From Hyperoplus lanceolatus (taxonomy: Eukaryota > Chordata > Actinopteri > Uranoscopiformes > Ammodytidae): a stretch of DNA of 64,000 nt. The stretch lies in contig CM049398.1 of NCBI GenBank assembly GCA_026929865.2, positions 14,837,001 through 14,901,000 on the forward strand, read 5' to 3'. Positions within the stretch are counted from its first letter, which is position 1; each line of letters starts with the position of its first letter. A model generated the notes under the pieces. That model had not been told where the DNA came from. It worked only from the letters and a program-made list of their open reading frames with translations, and did not search any database. The translations under genes and the position numbers were made by a program. Below, piece by piece: positions 11,001 to 24,515 of the stretch.

Positions 11001-12000
11001 ATAAATCAAACATCAAACTTCTGCAAAACGATCGCCATGGTTACACATACCTTAAGACTTAACCATTTTATCTGTCCTCTAACTCTTGGAAAAAGGCAGA
11101 TGTATGATCTTATATGATAGAACGAAAATACTGTAGATGAGCTTTGTCTTAAAATGTGAAATAAAAACTGAGAGCAAAACTCACAGCTCACCAGCTAGTG
11201 TTAATATGGTTGGATACCAACAAAAAAAACACAAGATATTGAGAAAGAGTTCTGAGCTGAGTACGTACTGTACACAAATAGCTGGGATGACTGTGGTGTC
11301 TGCTTTGCTGCTGGGCGTGCAAAGCAGTGTAGCATATAAATCATAAGTCACAGACAATGGGGAAAACAAGAGAGTGTGTAGTCTTGGGAGCCAGGATTGC
11401 AGGGGTCTCATCACAAGAGGCAGAAGGTCCAACTGTTTTGTCGGAGGAGCAAACTGTGAAGAGAAATACTTTGCATTCAAATGTCTACTGCTTCTCAAAC
11501 ACAAGCTATTTCAATGTATTTATATATATAAATTCACAGTCGTATGGCGTTCAATAGATTTTCATGTTGAGCCTCGGTTGTGTGGCACCCCCTCCCCACC
11601 TCCACCCTCTCTCCTACTGTGCACCGTGAGTCACCTGCTCCAGTGCTACCTTGCCGGCTATGAACATTAAAGCCATAGAACAGAGAGATAGCATGAGCAC
11701 CACAACATTCCTGTGCTCTCTCAATCCCCCTTGCATTTCACAAAAGGCCCCTCTCCGCATCCTGACCTTTTTCTCGGCATACCTATCTTTTTCTCTCGCT
11801 CTGCTCTCTTTTTCCCCTCTCTGACTCACACACCCATTGTACTTCTCCTACTCACCGCTGCTGTTTGCTCGCTGTCCTTGCCTCCCCTCCCCTCACACTT
11901 CACTGCCACCCACACGTCTCCTCATCCATCCTCTCCGAGAACAATAAAGAGGAGAACTGACGACTGTAATTAGCACTGCTATAAGTTGCAACCCTGAAAA
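8002..12000. other. Intergenic spacer, no gene seen
   Basis: AT-rich spacer between arhgef26 and rap2b. Apart from the CTGT/GT array near 9.4 kb and a T/C-rich stretch at about 11.58-11.9 kb I see no coding exon, RNA gene or transposon end. Open frames are short and without homology. Confidence 0.65.
9396..9470 (+). repeat. Compound (CTGT)n-(GT)n microsatellite
   Basis: CTGT units with one CCTGT interruption run into about ten GT units. Confidence 0.96.
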
Positions 12001-12168
<168 letters not shown>

Positions 12169-13779
12169 AATAAGTTGTACAAAACAGGAAATAGCCACAT
12201 AGAAGCTGGAGGAAAAGCCAACTTATACAATGTATGGATCACATTATAAATGCATACGCCATATGTTACAGAACTAGGACAATAGCTCTTTATTGTAAAG
12301 TGTGTGTGTGAGCGAGTTATCCTCAGTGTCCAGTGCTGCCCTGTGCCCCTTCCATTCTCATGCCCACCCACCAGTAGGCTATGGTTACTGCAGCGGGCCC
12401 TTCTACTGGATGTGCACAAGTGCATATGGAACCAAAGCAGGGGGCATCTGACACACACACACACATACACATATTTTTTAACCCAGGCTAATCACCATGG
12501 TTACCGGTGCCTTTTGGCTTGTGCTGATTGGCCAACGTTACAGCGATGACCCATGATTGACTCTCCCCCCTGTGGCTTCTCATTGGCAGTTTGCCCCGTT
12601 GATGATGTCATGGGTGCGTGTGGCATGTTGCAGTGGATGTGGCATTGAGACATTGCGCTGCTGGGCATAGATGGAGAAAGCAGGGTCCGATCAAAGATGG
12701 AGCTGACGGCTGTGTTTGCGCCATTTACTGTAGTTTGTAGAGACCCAAACGTGAATGATTGTCCCAGGCTAGGTAGTATGGGTTTTTGGTTTGGATCAGA
12801 TATTCTGATGGATTAGTAGAATGGTTTTAAATATAGTTTTACCCACTTAACTGACATAGTGACAATAGTAACCAGTAGAGGGCATATTGCTTTACGTAAG
12901 AGGATCGAAAGGGAGAGAGAAACCCATGCAGATGCCTGATTTCAGACTTAATGATTGTTTCATAGGTGTGATCTTTTCCTTTTATTAGAGCCATTTCCCT
13001 AAATCCCATATACTCCGCTCACAAAAGAGAGTCAAATATAATCAAAAATACATTTTAACCGTTATAAATATTCTTAACATGATGTATTTTGCGGTCCATC
13101 TGGTTCTTAAATAATGCCAATAAAGACCATTAAAGTATCATGCATTCGGTTCACACACTGGTGTTATAGAGTCTTTAACTGCTTCTTGAATCAATAAATT
13201 GTACTCACTGATCAACAGTAAGCTTTTGCTCTGTAAAAGGTAGAATATGAATGAAGAAATAGCCAGATTCATTGAACAATTCTTTTTTAATTGACCATAT
13301 GAAAATGGTATTACTAGCTGCCGTGGAGCATATTATTCCCCTCTTACAGTGGTTTTAGTAGTTCACATGAAGCTCGGACTCTAAAAAGCCAGTAATTAAA
13401 TGAAATTCAAAACAGGAGGAAGTCATATATCTGATCAATAACAGATGTTAAATATACTGTTGATTGTCCTTTTATTATGAAAGCACTTGGAATAGTTTAC
13501 AAGTATATAGTGTAAAAAGCAGATGAGTAATATTGTGATTAAAATACTACATGTCTGCAAGGCATTGGCTCATGCTAACGTGCTGACAATGACAATGTTA
13601 ATATGCTGATGCAAAGCAGGTGTAATATTGTCCATATTTGTTAATTAGCCTTAAACATAAAGTGAAGCTGATGGAAATGTCAATGGTCATAAAGTAGTAG
13701 TAAAGTAGTGGACACATTGACGCTATGATAGGTGTTTAATTTTAGATCAGTGAATCTTTTGCTTTACACATACAGATAG

Positions 13780-13780
13780 C

Positions 13781-13870
<90 letters not shown>

Positions 13871-13877
13871 ACACGCG

Positions 13878-13911
<34 letters not shown>
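13780..13911 (+). repeat. (CA)n microsatellite
   Basis: CA array with CGCGCACG variants near its right end. A (GT)n run starts 115 bp further right. Confidence 0.97.
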
Positions 13912-14023
13912 AACCAGGAAGACCAAAAAGCCCAAACTCAAACAGGAAGAGGGAATAGCGTCACTTCCTCCCTGAAAACTATGGAGGGGTCTCCGCATTT
14001 CAGTGTGCGACTTTGGGAAATAA

Positions 14024-14025
<2 letters not shown>

Positions 14026-14060
<35 letters not shown>
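14026..14060 (+). repeat. (GT)n microsatellite
   Basis: About 17 units, complementary in orientation to the CA array on its left. Confidence 0.97.
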
Positions 14061-14061
<1 letters not shown>

Positions 14062-14582
14062 AACCCCATTATTTTTCCACTGCAGAAAGTTACAGTTCAT
14101 AGAGCTTCACCTCACCAGAACATATTAGGATATTCTGTCATTGGTTCAATATGACAACCGATAAAAAGAGGAATCCTGATATTGCTGCAATATTCCCTCA
14201 GTAGTAAGGCGAAAGGTTCATCATTGCGTATTAACAGCCGCAACTACTGGGACACATTAGCAATATGTTGGTTGTAATTACAGATAATTGCTTACCTTTG
14301 GGATTTGCTACAGTCAAGAAACAAGTCTCAGGGTTCGCGCTTCTCTGTCTCACACATCAACATAAATAGTCACACTTACTGTAAAGCAACAACAGACTTA
14401 TCATTCACCCTGCAGCTTGGGTTTGAGTCATCTGGCTGCAAAAAAATGTCACACAGACACAAGCAAAGCAAAAAGGATGGATGTAGAGATGGAAGGAGGG
14501 GGAAAAAATATGATGTTGCAGCACGAATCACAGAAGAAAATGTAAGCAAGAATGCATCATAAAGTCTGTGTGTGTCTGTTTG

Positions 14583-14585
<3 letters not shown>

Positions 14586-14677
<92 letters not shown>

Positions 14678-14690
14678 TGTGTGTGTGTGC
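14586..14690 (+). repeat. (TG)n microsatellite
   Basis: About 50 units with a single GG interruption at 14670. A (CA)n array lies ~130 bp to the right. Confidence 0.97.
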
Positions 14691-14818
14691 ACATGTGTGT
14701 GTTTAAACGGGAGTGATGGTAAGCAGTATCTTTGTATTAAAGATAAACAAGGAAATGGCTACACATTCCCCACAAGCAAACATGCGCACGCACAAGCACA
14801 CTCACACACAAAACACCA

Positions 14819-14821
<3 letters not shown>

Positions 14822-14876
<55 letters not shown>
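14822..14876 (+). repeat. (CA)n microsatellite
   Basis: About 27 units, forming an inverted pair with the TG array to its left. Confidence 0.97.
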
Positions 14877-14878
<2 letters not shown>

Positions 14879-16313
14879 AGAGGGCCACATCGCTGTCCCT
14901 CTGCATTTAAAGTCTTAGTCACACTGCGCCAAAAGCTATTTCAGTCCTTCTCCAGCCCAGTTTCCTCAACCATCTTCATAGCATGGTTTTTGCCTCTTCC
15001 ATATTTCTCCCCCCCCTCTCTATCTCTCTGTCCCTTCTGCTAATTGACAAGGTTGTTAGTCAAAGTCTATTGATGCTGATCGTTATTGAGGCATTCTACT
15101 ATGGCCGATCTGAGCTCACCCAACTGGCTGCAGTTGTAGAAGCTGTGTATTTTGAGGGACAAGCCGGATTGCTTTTTTTCATTCACACACATACACTGGC
15201 TGAGAGGCAAACCAAAAAAATCATCATCCAGTTTGACAACTCTTACCTGCTTGACATGATGAGCACACACAAACATGCTCAACACTAACTGTCTCCCTGA
15301 ATCACTTGAATACACAGCCATCACACACACCTCTAGCTGTCTCTTTTTAGTCATAGCACAAGAAGAGCTCTCTCTCTGTCATTCTTCCCTCCCACACTTT
15401 TCGCATTGCCGTTGATCCGCTGTTCCTGAGCGCGGCCAGAATAACTGCCGAATGACAGTTCTGCCCAACATGCCACGTCTGCCACTGAAAAAATTTGGCA
15501 ACATCTCTTTTTTCTCTCTCATCTGTTGACATTCGTGTCCCTCTCCAGCAAAATTCCTGACCCTGTAATTCAGCTGGTTCTCATTCCTCAGACCTAGATG
15601 TCAATTTGTAACTTTATAATTACTGCCAGGTATATGTTTAAGCTTAGGTGCATGTTTTTTGTAACTTAAATCAATATGGATGAGTACAATGAGTACAAAC
15701 AACAATCGGTGACTTGACACTTGCCACTATTCCACTGCTCCCCATCACTTGTGCCACATTATGAAAGCAGCGCAGTAGTGGAAATGTTCTCTAAATGTGA
15801 TTTTCTGTAAAAAAGCCCACGGGTTGTATTGACACAGTGCACACTTCGGAGACTGAGGCAGTGGTATTAAGTCACTGCCACATAATCAGTGTCTGCAGAG
15901 TGCTGGAAACGTCTACAATAAATGATTGAAGATGGCTTGTCTCTACAAAAACAATGATATCATCAGTGCATTCAGACTGACATCACTGACAAATGAACGG
16001 CCTCCCCTGCAGTGTGACTAAAGCGAGAGAGGGATATCTGGGAGGGTGAATGGCTGAAATTTGATGTCAGCACTCCGAGGAACAGGTAGAGCGTTAACAC
16101 ATCTTTTTTTTATCTTGGCCATAAGCGAACAAAGACACTGCAGCATGAGCTCATCGGTGAAAGAAGTGAGCTCATGGCTTATCCGTTACAGTGCTGTAGT
16201 CCAAAGGATATACAGTATATATTAAATCTTTTTACTTCTTGGTCAAAAGTAGAGCTTTGCCTGAAATCAATTTAATACATTATAAGATGCTTATTAATGT
16301 TTGCACCACGGCT

Positions 16314-16354
16314 GAAATAGGCTATAGGCTACAGTATAGCCTATAGCCTATTTC
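16314..16354. repeat. Perfect palindrome with 18-bp arms
   Basis: Arms GAAATAGGCTATAGGCTA and TAGCCTATAGCCTATTTC with a 5-nt loop. Each arm contains a repeated TAGGCTA motif. Function unknown. Confidence 0.85.
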
Positions 16355-17678
16355 CCATATCCTGCAAGGCTGAACCATTGAAATGTAAGATATAGATGCC
16401 GCTCAAGGACTCTCAAGACTGTTGAATGCTCCCTTTGACTTGTCAGATACAGTCGCAGATTAATGTTTTCTTTCCGATCAGTTCTTTACCTGAACTTGAG
16501 ACAGTTTGGGCTTGAAACATTGTAATTTTCCTATACTGATAGAATGGAATGTTGGATGGAAATGTAGCTTTCAGCATTATTTCGTCCTTGAGAGACAGAA
16601 ATCCCAATGACAGTTTTTTGGGTAGTGTGTGTGATGGTATTGTGCTGATGAAATATTTAGCCAATTGTATCACTGAAAGGATGCACCCTACTTTTTTAAT
16701 ATGCTTTCGGGGAAATTGAAAAAATAAAATAAAAAAATAATTTAGCTGAGGCTTATCTCAACTGAGTTTAGTCACTGGATTGTAAGATAATTCAACTGCG
16801 CTTCTTCAAGGCAAGTTCCAACCCCATAACTCATTTTTGCAGTGGAGGCTTTTTCATAAGAAGAATAATGTCTCCAAACCTAATCTAACATAACACCCAG
16901 GATCTCACCAGAGTGCTCTTCACCCCCAGCCTTGACAAAGTTCCTCCAGCAGCTGTTTTCACAGGCTGACTCACTCTCCCTACGATGAGTATCCCATACT
17001 GAACTTCATGTGTTTTTCCCCATAAAGGACTACAAATTGAAAAGCTTTCATGAGTACATGAATTTAGTATTTTAGTAAGCACAGCACATTAGTTCCATTC
17101 AATTAGGGGACTTAGAAGAAGTGAATTGATGCTGCAGAGCCCAAGGTATCCAGACTTTTAGTCTCTAACATGGGTAACTTCCAAATGCCAGTATACCTAC
17201 CATAATCATCCAGGGTATGCCCACAACTTTCAAAGTCTTACCCAGTTGGAAATGCAGCTTTCAGATGAAGATACATAAAGTAGCCTATCAAAGCTGAATT
17301 ACCCAATTGCAGCTCCTTAAGAGCCCCAGAAGGCAATATTCACAGATTTCACAGTCGTAATACTTCCAGCTGATGAATTGACTTTGGCATTTTAAATTGG
17401 AGAAGTGATCCCTTTAATGAACCCTTTACTTTAGAACTGATGGCAACAGCAACATAATCTTGTGAAAATATTGCAGATTATCACATATTATCAGCTTTAT
17501 CACACTACTTTCGTATGCCTCATATTGTTTTATGTCAGTCATGTGATGAGTTGTGCCATAATGTGGATGCCTGCTATTCATCTCAGAACATTGTAAAAGC
17601 TCTGCCGACTAATAATTTACACACCCACGCAATAGGAGAGAGACAGACAAAGGGAAGCAAAAAAATACATTTTTAGTC

Positions 17679-17680
<2 letters not shown>

Positions 17681-17765
<85 letters not shown>

Positions 17766-17768
17766 TCG

Positions 17769-17830
<62 letters not shown>

Positions 17831-17831
17831 T
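17681..17831 (+). repeat. Compound (GATA)n-(GACA)n array
   Basis: About 21 GATA units, a 2-3-nt break, then about 16 GACA units. The same type as the Bkm family of vertebrate tetranucleotide repeats. Confidence 0.97.
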
Positions 17832-18020
17832 ATATAAAACAGAAATGCATAGATATATGGCTTTTAGCTGTAACGTTACTGTAGCCTTTCTCAGCTGTAT
17901 TTTTGTATCTTTTGTTCACTCTTTTGCAATACGAGATAAAATTAAAAGCCTGGGGGTTCAGATAACTCTGCCTGCACCTACACACAGTGAGTCATCTATC
18001 CACACTCAGCTAACCTCTCC

Positions 18021-18027
<7 letters not shown>

Positions 18028-18055
<28 letters not shown>
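18028..18055 (+). repeat. (TC)n microsatellite
   Basis: About 14 uninterrupted TC units. Confidence 0.93.
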
Positions 18056-18060
<5 letters not shown>

Positions 18061-18559
18061 CTGCACATTTGAAGAGTGCCTCCTCTCCCCGATGAGCTGT
18101 TTGACTGTGACCCCCACCGACTAATGGAGCACTTCACCACGACACCCTTTCACATCTCAAACTGAATTAGAAAACTGTATGCAAAACAAGCCTCAGGGTT
18201 CCTTTCGTGCAGCTGATGCCCCTGGAATGCAGATAGAAATGGATTCAATCCTTAGTGCTTGGTGTTGGTTTGGACATGTGATGGGCAAAAGGCTAGAACA
18301 AACTTTTCTACAGTTGTCGACCCGTATCTAATGTCTCCCATATGTATACATTTGGATAGCAATCATAATACCATATCATAGGTGGGGCAGATATTCTCTG
18401 TAAAACTGAGACATAAAATGAATGGTCTGATGTTTTGCAATATATTCCCATTGCTTTCCCTCAGGCTTTCTGATACTCCAGACACTTCTAATTATTTTAT
18501 TCTTGTTTGATCATCTCTCAGTCTAGTCTTACATAGAGGCGTTTTCTGATCTGATGCCC

Positions 18560-18800
18560 AAATCGGTACAGTGATATAATTTGTACAATTGAAAAAATGT
18601 CATAAAAAAACGTTCATGATGTGACGGCACTTTCCTTTATATTTAGTCAGGGTTAGGCACTAAGAAATGGTTAGGTTTAGGGAAGCATCGTGGTTTGGGT
18701 TACAATTACAGCATGGTTACTATTCTAAACACGTGGTTAGGTTATTATGACCGTGGACATGCTTAAAAAAACAACTTGGAATTAGTCACTCTAGTGACCT
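18560..18800. repeat. Probable decayed dispersed repeat
   Basis: Segment with TCAGGGTTAGGCAC, GGTTAGGTTTAGGGAAG and CACGTGGTTAGG, of a style that recurs in fish genomes as an old interspersed repeat. No ends or coding part are visible, so the family is not named. Confidence 0.35.
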
Positions 18801-19420
18801 ATTATACAGTTACATTACTTCCTCCTTTTCTCCCATCATAATTACTACCTCCACCAGAAGGGTTTTGCATCCGTTTTACTGTTCAGGGATTATTTCAAAT
18901 GATATTGTCATTTTTATATAAAAAAAATTATTTTCAAAAACATTTAATCATCATCAGCACAAGTTGACTTTAGAAGTATTCCTCTCACTTTCAAATCACA
19001 CAGTACAGTAAAAGCAAAATACATTTCGCAAGTGAAATATGTGAAAATCACATTTGTCAAGCTCATTAATAATACAGAGCACTTGAAGCAGGCGACTTGG
19101 TGAGAAAACAGAGCTGGGTCAGTGTGTTTGTGGGTCTCTGACAGGGCCTTCATTCACCAGAATACAATAGTGCCAGCCAGTACAGTCGCCCCACTGTCCC
19201 GTCTGGTGGCCGAATGGCAGAATGCAGACTAACCTACAGTATGGCTCATCACTCCTTTTTTTTTGGAGGGGGGGGGGCATACACACTCATTTACACAGAG
19301 TACAAGAGCACACTCAGTCCACGAGTGAGAAGGAGCATTCATTGAGGCAAAACAGGGAGTTTTGGAAATCGTTTGGCCCATGTTTGACAGGAGGGAAGAG
19401 GGCAAACGTTCAAACAACCA

Positions 19421-19438
19421 CACGCACACACACACGCA

Positions 19439-19531
<93 letters not shown>
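19421..19531 (+). repeat. (CA)n microsatellite
   Basis: CA array with CACG variants at the left and a pure core from 19442. Confidence 0.97.
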
Positions 19532-19535
<4 letters not shown>

Positions 19536-19670
19536 GCATGCAGATTTGAAGCTGGACCATCCCACCCTGTTTCAGTTTCCTGTCAACGACCACAATAGTA
19601 TCTGCCTGCAAGCTGTGCAACCCAACCCTATCTTATCAAATGCAGGCTCAGACACAGCTACAATGCTCTG

Positions 19671-19780
<110 letters not shown>

Positions 19781-20917
19781 CCCAGGAGGCATGGGGGAAT
19801 GAATTCACTACACAGGAATGCACAGCTGAGTCTGGGTGTTTTTAAATCAAAAAACGTACTGTATGTTTTTGATCAATGCGTGCTACTTTCTCCTCATTTT
19901 TCCTATTAACTCTTGTGCTTTGTTGACTTTGACTTCCTCTTTGGTCCCATAGGGTTGTGTATGTGCAAAATATGAATAAATGCAACATCAACCATTTTCT
20001 TTATGGTCTGACCTCATTAAAACCCAATATGTAGTTAAATATTAAGCCTATAAAACTGGACTGTTGTTACACCATGTACAACAGAAATAACCTCTGTCTT
20101 GCTACAGCCACGGTAATTGCATCCTTAGCTTATCTGTTCGCGGCAGTTACATTTTGTGCGAAATGCCATAAGGCAAAATTCAAAACTATGTTTAAAAGTA
20201 ATTTTCTGAAATATTAGTCATGAAATATTAAGGTGATACAAATCAATCTATCTAGGTTTGAGGTTGTGTCCTCTTTTGAGTATCTGTACAGCAAATAGTA
20301 AAGTGGCTGTTTGTTGTTTGTATTTTTTGACATACAGGCTCCTTTCATCCTATCACCTTCATTAGTTATTCCTATTGCTTATTGTCTTCTCCAGATGCAT
20401 GTACAACTCCTGTCACTGCAGCTGTTACATTCTTAAGAGAACACCTCCATCTTGTCCTGGCTTGAATGCTTGCTCTTCACCGCCTACAGTTCTCCGAAAA
20501 TAGACAAATAACCCGTGGGGAGAAGCATCCGAACATTCAGAGCTCTGCACCTTGAGAAACATTACATTGCCATTTGACAACCACCGTAGCAAGGCTGCAT
20601 CTTGCTTTTCAATTTTCACATACGTTTTTCCCAACCATCGTGTGCCCGCCAATAAAGAGTTATTTTTGCCCAATACCCCCACTGAGACCTGGAGAAAGAA
20701 TGACTTAAGAGAGGCTGAGGACAAGGCGTGCTTCAAGCGAAATGTCAAAACCGTAAAAACATCCTCTTCTGTTTTGAGCTCGGCAGACTCGATTTGTGTG
20801 CACATGCCTGGGGCCACACCTGTGCATCACATCAGCCATTCTACGAAGGCAAGTTCCCACCTGAAGAACTACAAGTTGTTGTTTGGACCCTTATGGGTTG
20901 TTACACTATGCAAGTTT
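19781..20917. other. Intergenic spacer, nothing recognised
   Basis: Unique-looking AT-rich sequence. Two overlapping open frames (20425-20817 minus, 20552-21133 plus) lack recognisable domains, and the latter runs into a GAAA microsatellite. Confidence 0.6.
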
Positions 20918-21028
<111 letters not shown>

Positions 21029-21389
21029 AAAGAGGATATTCTGCACAAAGGTTGCATGTCGGCCAAAAATTCTAACACAGAATTATTATTGCACTTAAAT
21101 TTGCTGAACAATTTTGCAAAGCAAATCATATGATCAGTAACATCAGCAGTTAGGAGTTAAATAGGATTTGAGATAAACCCGACACCCATTCTCTCTTACA
21201 TGCGAGAACAAGTCAGCGTAAACATATACCCTCCCTATTCTTACACGGAACCCGAATATCTTTGCTAACAATCTACCTTGTGTGACTATCCAAGAAGAAT
21301 GTAGGTGAATTTTGAATGTAGGTGAAAAATGACTCATCTGACATTAACTTCTCTCACGAAAAAACCTTCACACTGCAACCCTTAACCCT

Positions 21390-21606
21390 TTAAAGGAATA
21401 GTCCAACTTGTTGCCTCACTCTCGGGTTCAAGACAAGGTGGCCTTAACCATTCCTTTAACTGTGCATCCATTTTTGAAAAAGACATATAGGCAAAGGTTG
21501 CTCAGTCATCGCTAATAAGCTTAGCTTCATGATGTTATAAAGTTTATTTCCGAACCCGTGAATAAGGCAACAAGCTAAAAAAATTAATAAAAATTAGCTA
21601 TTCCAT
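21390..21606. repeat. Decayed TTAAAGGAATAGT-type dispersed repeat
   Basis: Begins TTAAAGGAATAGTCCAAC, a start typical of a fish non-autonomous DNA repeat, and contains TAAGCTTAGCTTCATGATG. A related remnant lies near 28.1 kb. Ends and family are uncertain. Confidence 0.4.
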
Positions 21607-22513
21607 TTGTCTGGTATACGAAATATTGAATTCTGTAAATGTGCCCTTAATGGTTAGTTATCATCGTGGCGATCCCACATTGAACTGTAATCTGTTGTGG
21701 CAGTCACAGTCAGCTGAACCGTGTTATACAGTTTTGCATTACAAACTAAACACAATAATATATATATACCATATCGTAGGCGCAGGTTTGTGCTGGTACA
21801 CGATACCCGCAACTCACAGGGTAATTACATACTGTACGGAGGGAGTGGATGGAGATACAACAGACAAGTGCAGACAGCGCCAATTAAATGCTGGTTTTAA
21901 GTGTGTTGTTGTCATGGCAACTAAGCTGGTCGGCCACCTCTGAAAAGAAATTCTGTTTCATATTAAATGCTGGCACTTTTGTTCCTGTGCCCGTTTCTCT
22001 TTATCCCTAACCTCCCTCTTTGCGTGTGTCTGTCTCTCACTGTGTCCCTGTGCGTTTACCCATTTGACTGGCGGAACAAAAAACACATCAGAGACAGTCC
22101 AAAAACAGTCCCTGTGTCCAAAACCGCCTCGTCTTCCTCCTCCAGCCCTCTCTTTGCATGCGTCCCTTTCCATTTCTCTCTTCCAGCTGTGCCCTCATCC
22201 ATGTTATACCACGTTGGACAGTAAGCAGACATTGTGGCACAAGATGCAGTGGGGGTGGATGATTTGTGCCACGGGGGGGTTTACAATCTGTCTCTTCCCA
22301 CATTTGTAAAGAAAAAACACAGTATTTGATTTTTTCCTCCCCCTCCCGGTGTTTAGAGACACAGAGGTAAATGGTTTTGTGTGATCTGTCTAATCGCAGT
22401 AGAGAAAAGAGGAGGAGAAGTGTGGGAGCTTTGGAGCACTTTGATTTCTAGTGACCTTCCCTATTTGTGCAGTCTGGCTCTGCTGCAAGTCTAAACGCAG
22501 GTAGAAAGCATGC

Positions 22514-22518
<5 letters not shown>

Positions 22519-22587
<69 letters not shown>
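22519..22587 (+). repeat. (CA)n microsatellite abutting LINE 5' end
   Basis: About 35 CA units. The LINE reading frame begins immediately after the last unit. Confidence 0.97.
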
Positions 22588-22589
<2 letters not shown>

Positions 22590-24365
22590 TGCAAATGGTC
22601 TTAATCATTTCTTTTCCCGATTTGACACTTATGATTTCAGTGAAGAAAAACAGGAGCTCAGTCATAAATTAGCTGACCAGAACCACTTCACAATTGAAGA
22701 GGAAAATATTGAAAAGGTATTCTCTTCCATAAATCCAAATAAAAGCCATGGACCTGACAATATATGTGGTAGACTGGTTAAGTTGTGTTCTAGAGAACTT
22801 AGTCCAATATTTCATTACATCTTCAATAAATCCCTTCAAAATCAGCATGTCCCAAAATGTTGGAAAGATGCGGTAGCCGTTCCAGTTCCCAAGACAAGCC
22901 GCCCCAAAAATCTGAATGATTTTAGACCTATTGCTCTGACATCTATTGTCATGAAAGATTTTGAAATATTAGTGAGAAATGAAATTTTAAAGAAAACAGA
23001 GTCTGATATTGACCCATTGCAGTTTGCCTATAGGCCACACAGAGGTGTCGAGGATGCCACAGTCACTCTGATGAACATGCTTTTTAAACACCTGGAAGGT
23101 AAAGGAACACATGCTCAGCTTTTATTTATAGATTTCTCTTCTGCTTTTAATACAATTCAACCCCACATCTTAACAGAAAGACTTTTAGAGCAATTTGATT
23201 TGAATAAAAATCTTGTTGGCTGGGTTTTAGACTTTTTAACCAATAGGACACAAAGAGTGCGAGTCAATGGAGTACTGTCTGACCAGATCTGCTCCTCCAC
23301 TGGCTCCCCTCAGGGCTGTGTTCTGTCCCCTCTCCTGTTCATCCTTTACACAAACATGTGCCGCAGCAATAGGGAAGACAGATTTATTTTAAAGTATGCA
23401 GATGATTCTGTCATTGTAAGCCTGCTACAAGGGGATGAAACAGGCCATGGCCCAGTCTCTCAGGATTTTGTAGACTGGTGTGATAGGTCCTTTCTACATA
23501 TGAACATTTTAAAAACAAAAGACATGCACATAGATTTCCGGAAACTCCCCAGTGCTAAGGAACTCACCAGCATAAAGGGTCAGACTGTTGAGTGTGTAGA
23601 CAACTATAAATACCTTGGGACCATCATCGACAATAAGCTAAACTTTGAGACAAACTGTGAAGCTGTGTACAAAAAGGGGAATCAGCGTTTATATTGTCTG
23701 AGGAAACTCTCCTCATTTCACATTGACAGTAAAATGCTAACCATGTTCTACCGCTGCTTCATTGAATCTGTCATATCCTTTAGCCTGGTGTCTTGGTTCA
23801 GTAACCTATCCCTAAAAAATAAGAATTCCCTGAACCAAATTGTAAGGTGGGCTAGTAGGCTGATTGGAGAGCCACAGCTGAACCCAGAATCCCTGCATGC
23901 AAGGCAGCTACAGAGACTAGCTGGGTCTATCTTAGAAGATGGATCCCACCCACTATATGGTGAATTTCAACTTCTCCCATCAGGCCGAAGGTACAAAATG
24001 CCTGCCTGCAAAACAAAAAGATACAGAGGCAGTTTTGTTCCCTCAGCTGTCAACACATTAAATATTAAGTAATTAAGCTACACACTAACTTATTAAATGG
24101 ACTGTACGGCCTTCTTCATCTATTTATTTATTTATTTATTCTGACCTTGTTTTTTGTATCTGCCATGATGGCTTGTATTCAGTATTTATCTTTTGATAGT
24201 AATACCTTTTTGTATGCTTTTATCCCATGTTCCTATGTCTGGAGCACTGTTGTCACTTGTATGTCACTGTCTGTCGATGTTGTTAATGTTGTCTGTGTGT
24301 GTAAGCAGCCAATTCTTTTTAACTGCAACCAAATCTACCCTCGGGTACAAATAAAGTTACCTTAC
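22588..24365 (+). mobile_element. 5'-truncated L2/Maui-type LINE with intact reverse-transcriptase frame
   Basis: Non-LTR retrotransposon of the CR1/L2 group. The frame is open to the stop at 24070-24072, about 494 codons after the CA array, and covers RT and the C-terminal part. RT landmarks: NDFRPIALTSIVMK, LQFAYRPHRGVEDA, LFIDFSSAFNTIQP, GSPQGCVLSPLLF and the catalytic YADD (near 23395). The C-terminal SHPLYGEFQLLPSGRRYK is typical of L2-type fish elements. The upstream endonuclease region is absent. The 3' UTR ends ATAAAGTTACCTTAC, followed by a second CA tract. The apparent Met-His-Thr start inside the CA array is an artefact. No internal stop or frameshift was seen, so the insertion looks fairly recent. 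L2 against a sister family cannot be settled by eye. Confidence 0.88.
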
Positions 24366-24388
24366 AGACAAACACACACACACACACA
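24366..24388 (+). repeat. Short CA tract at LINE 3' end
   Basis: AGACAAACACAC.. of about nine units directly after the LINE tail. With the array at 22519-22587 it suggests insertion into, or priming on, a CA microsatellite. Confidence 0.8.
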
Positions 24389-24515
24389 GAAGCTGCAAAC
24401 ATCTAACAGATGACGGGATCATCGCAGTGTTTTACAAGTTCTAGATTTGCTTTATATATATGTACATATTTGAAATGCATGTTATATTTCATATTTGTCA
24501 ATTTATGGCTTAAAA

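Larger units (their letters stand above)
12170..17675. other. Intergenic spacer with paired microsatellites, no gene seen
   Basis: Contains the CA and TG arrays listed separately and one perfect palindrome near 16.3 kb. No host gene, RNA gene or complete transposon was recognised. Confidence 0.6.

Noticed and set aside
22510-22587. Methionine start of the LINE frame within the CA array
   Set aside because: The His-Thr stretch is microsatellite read in frame; the element begins after it.
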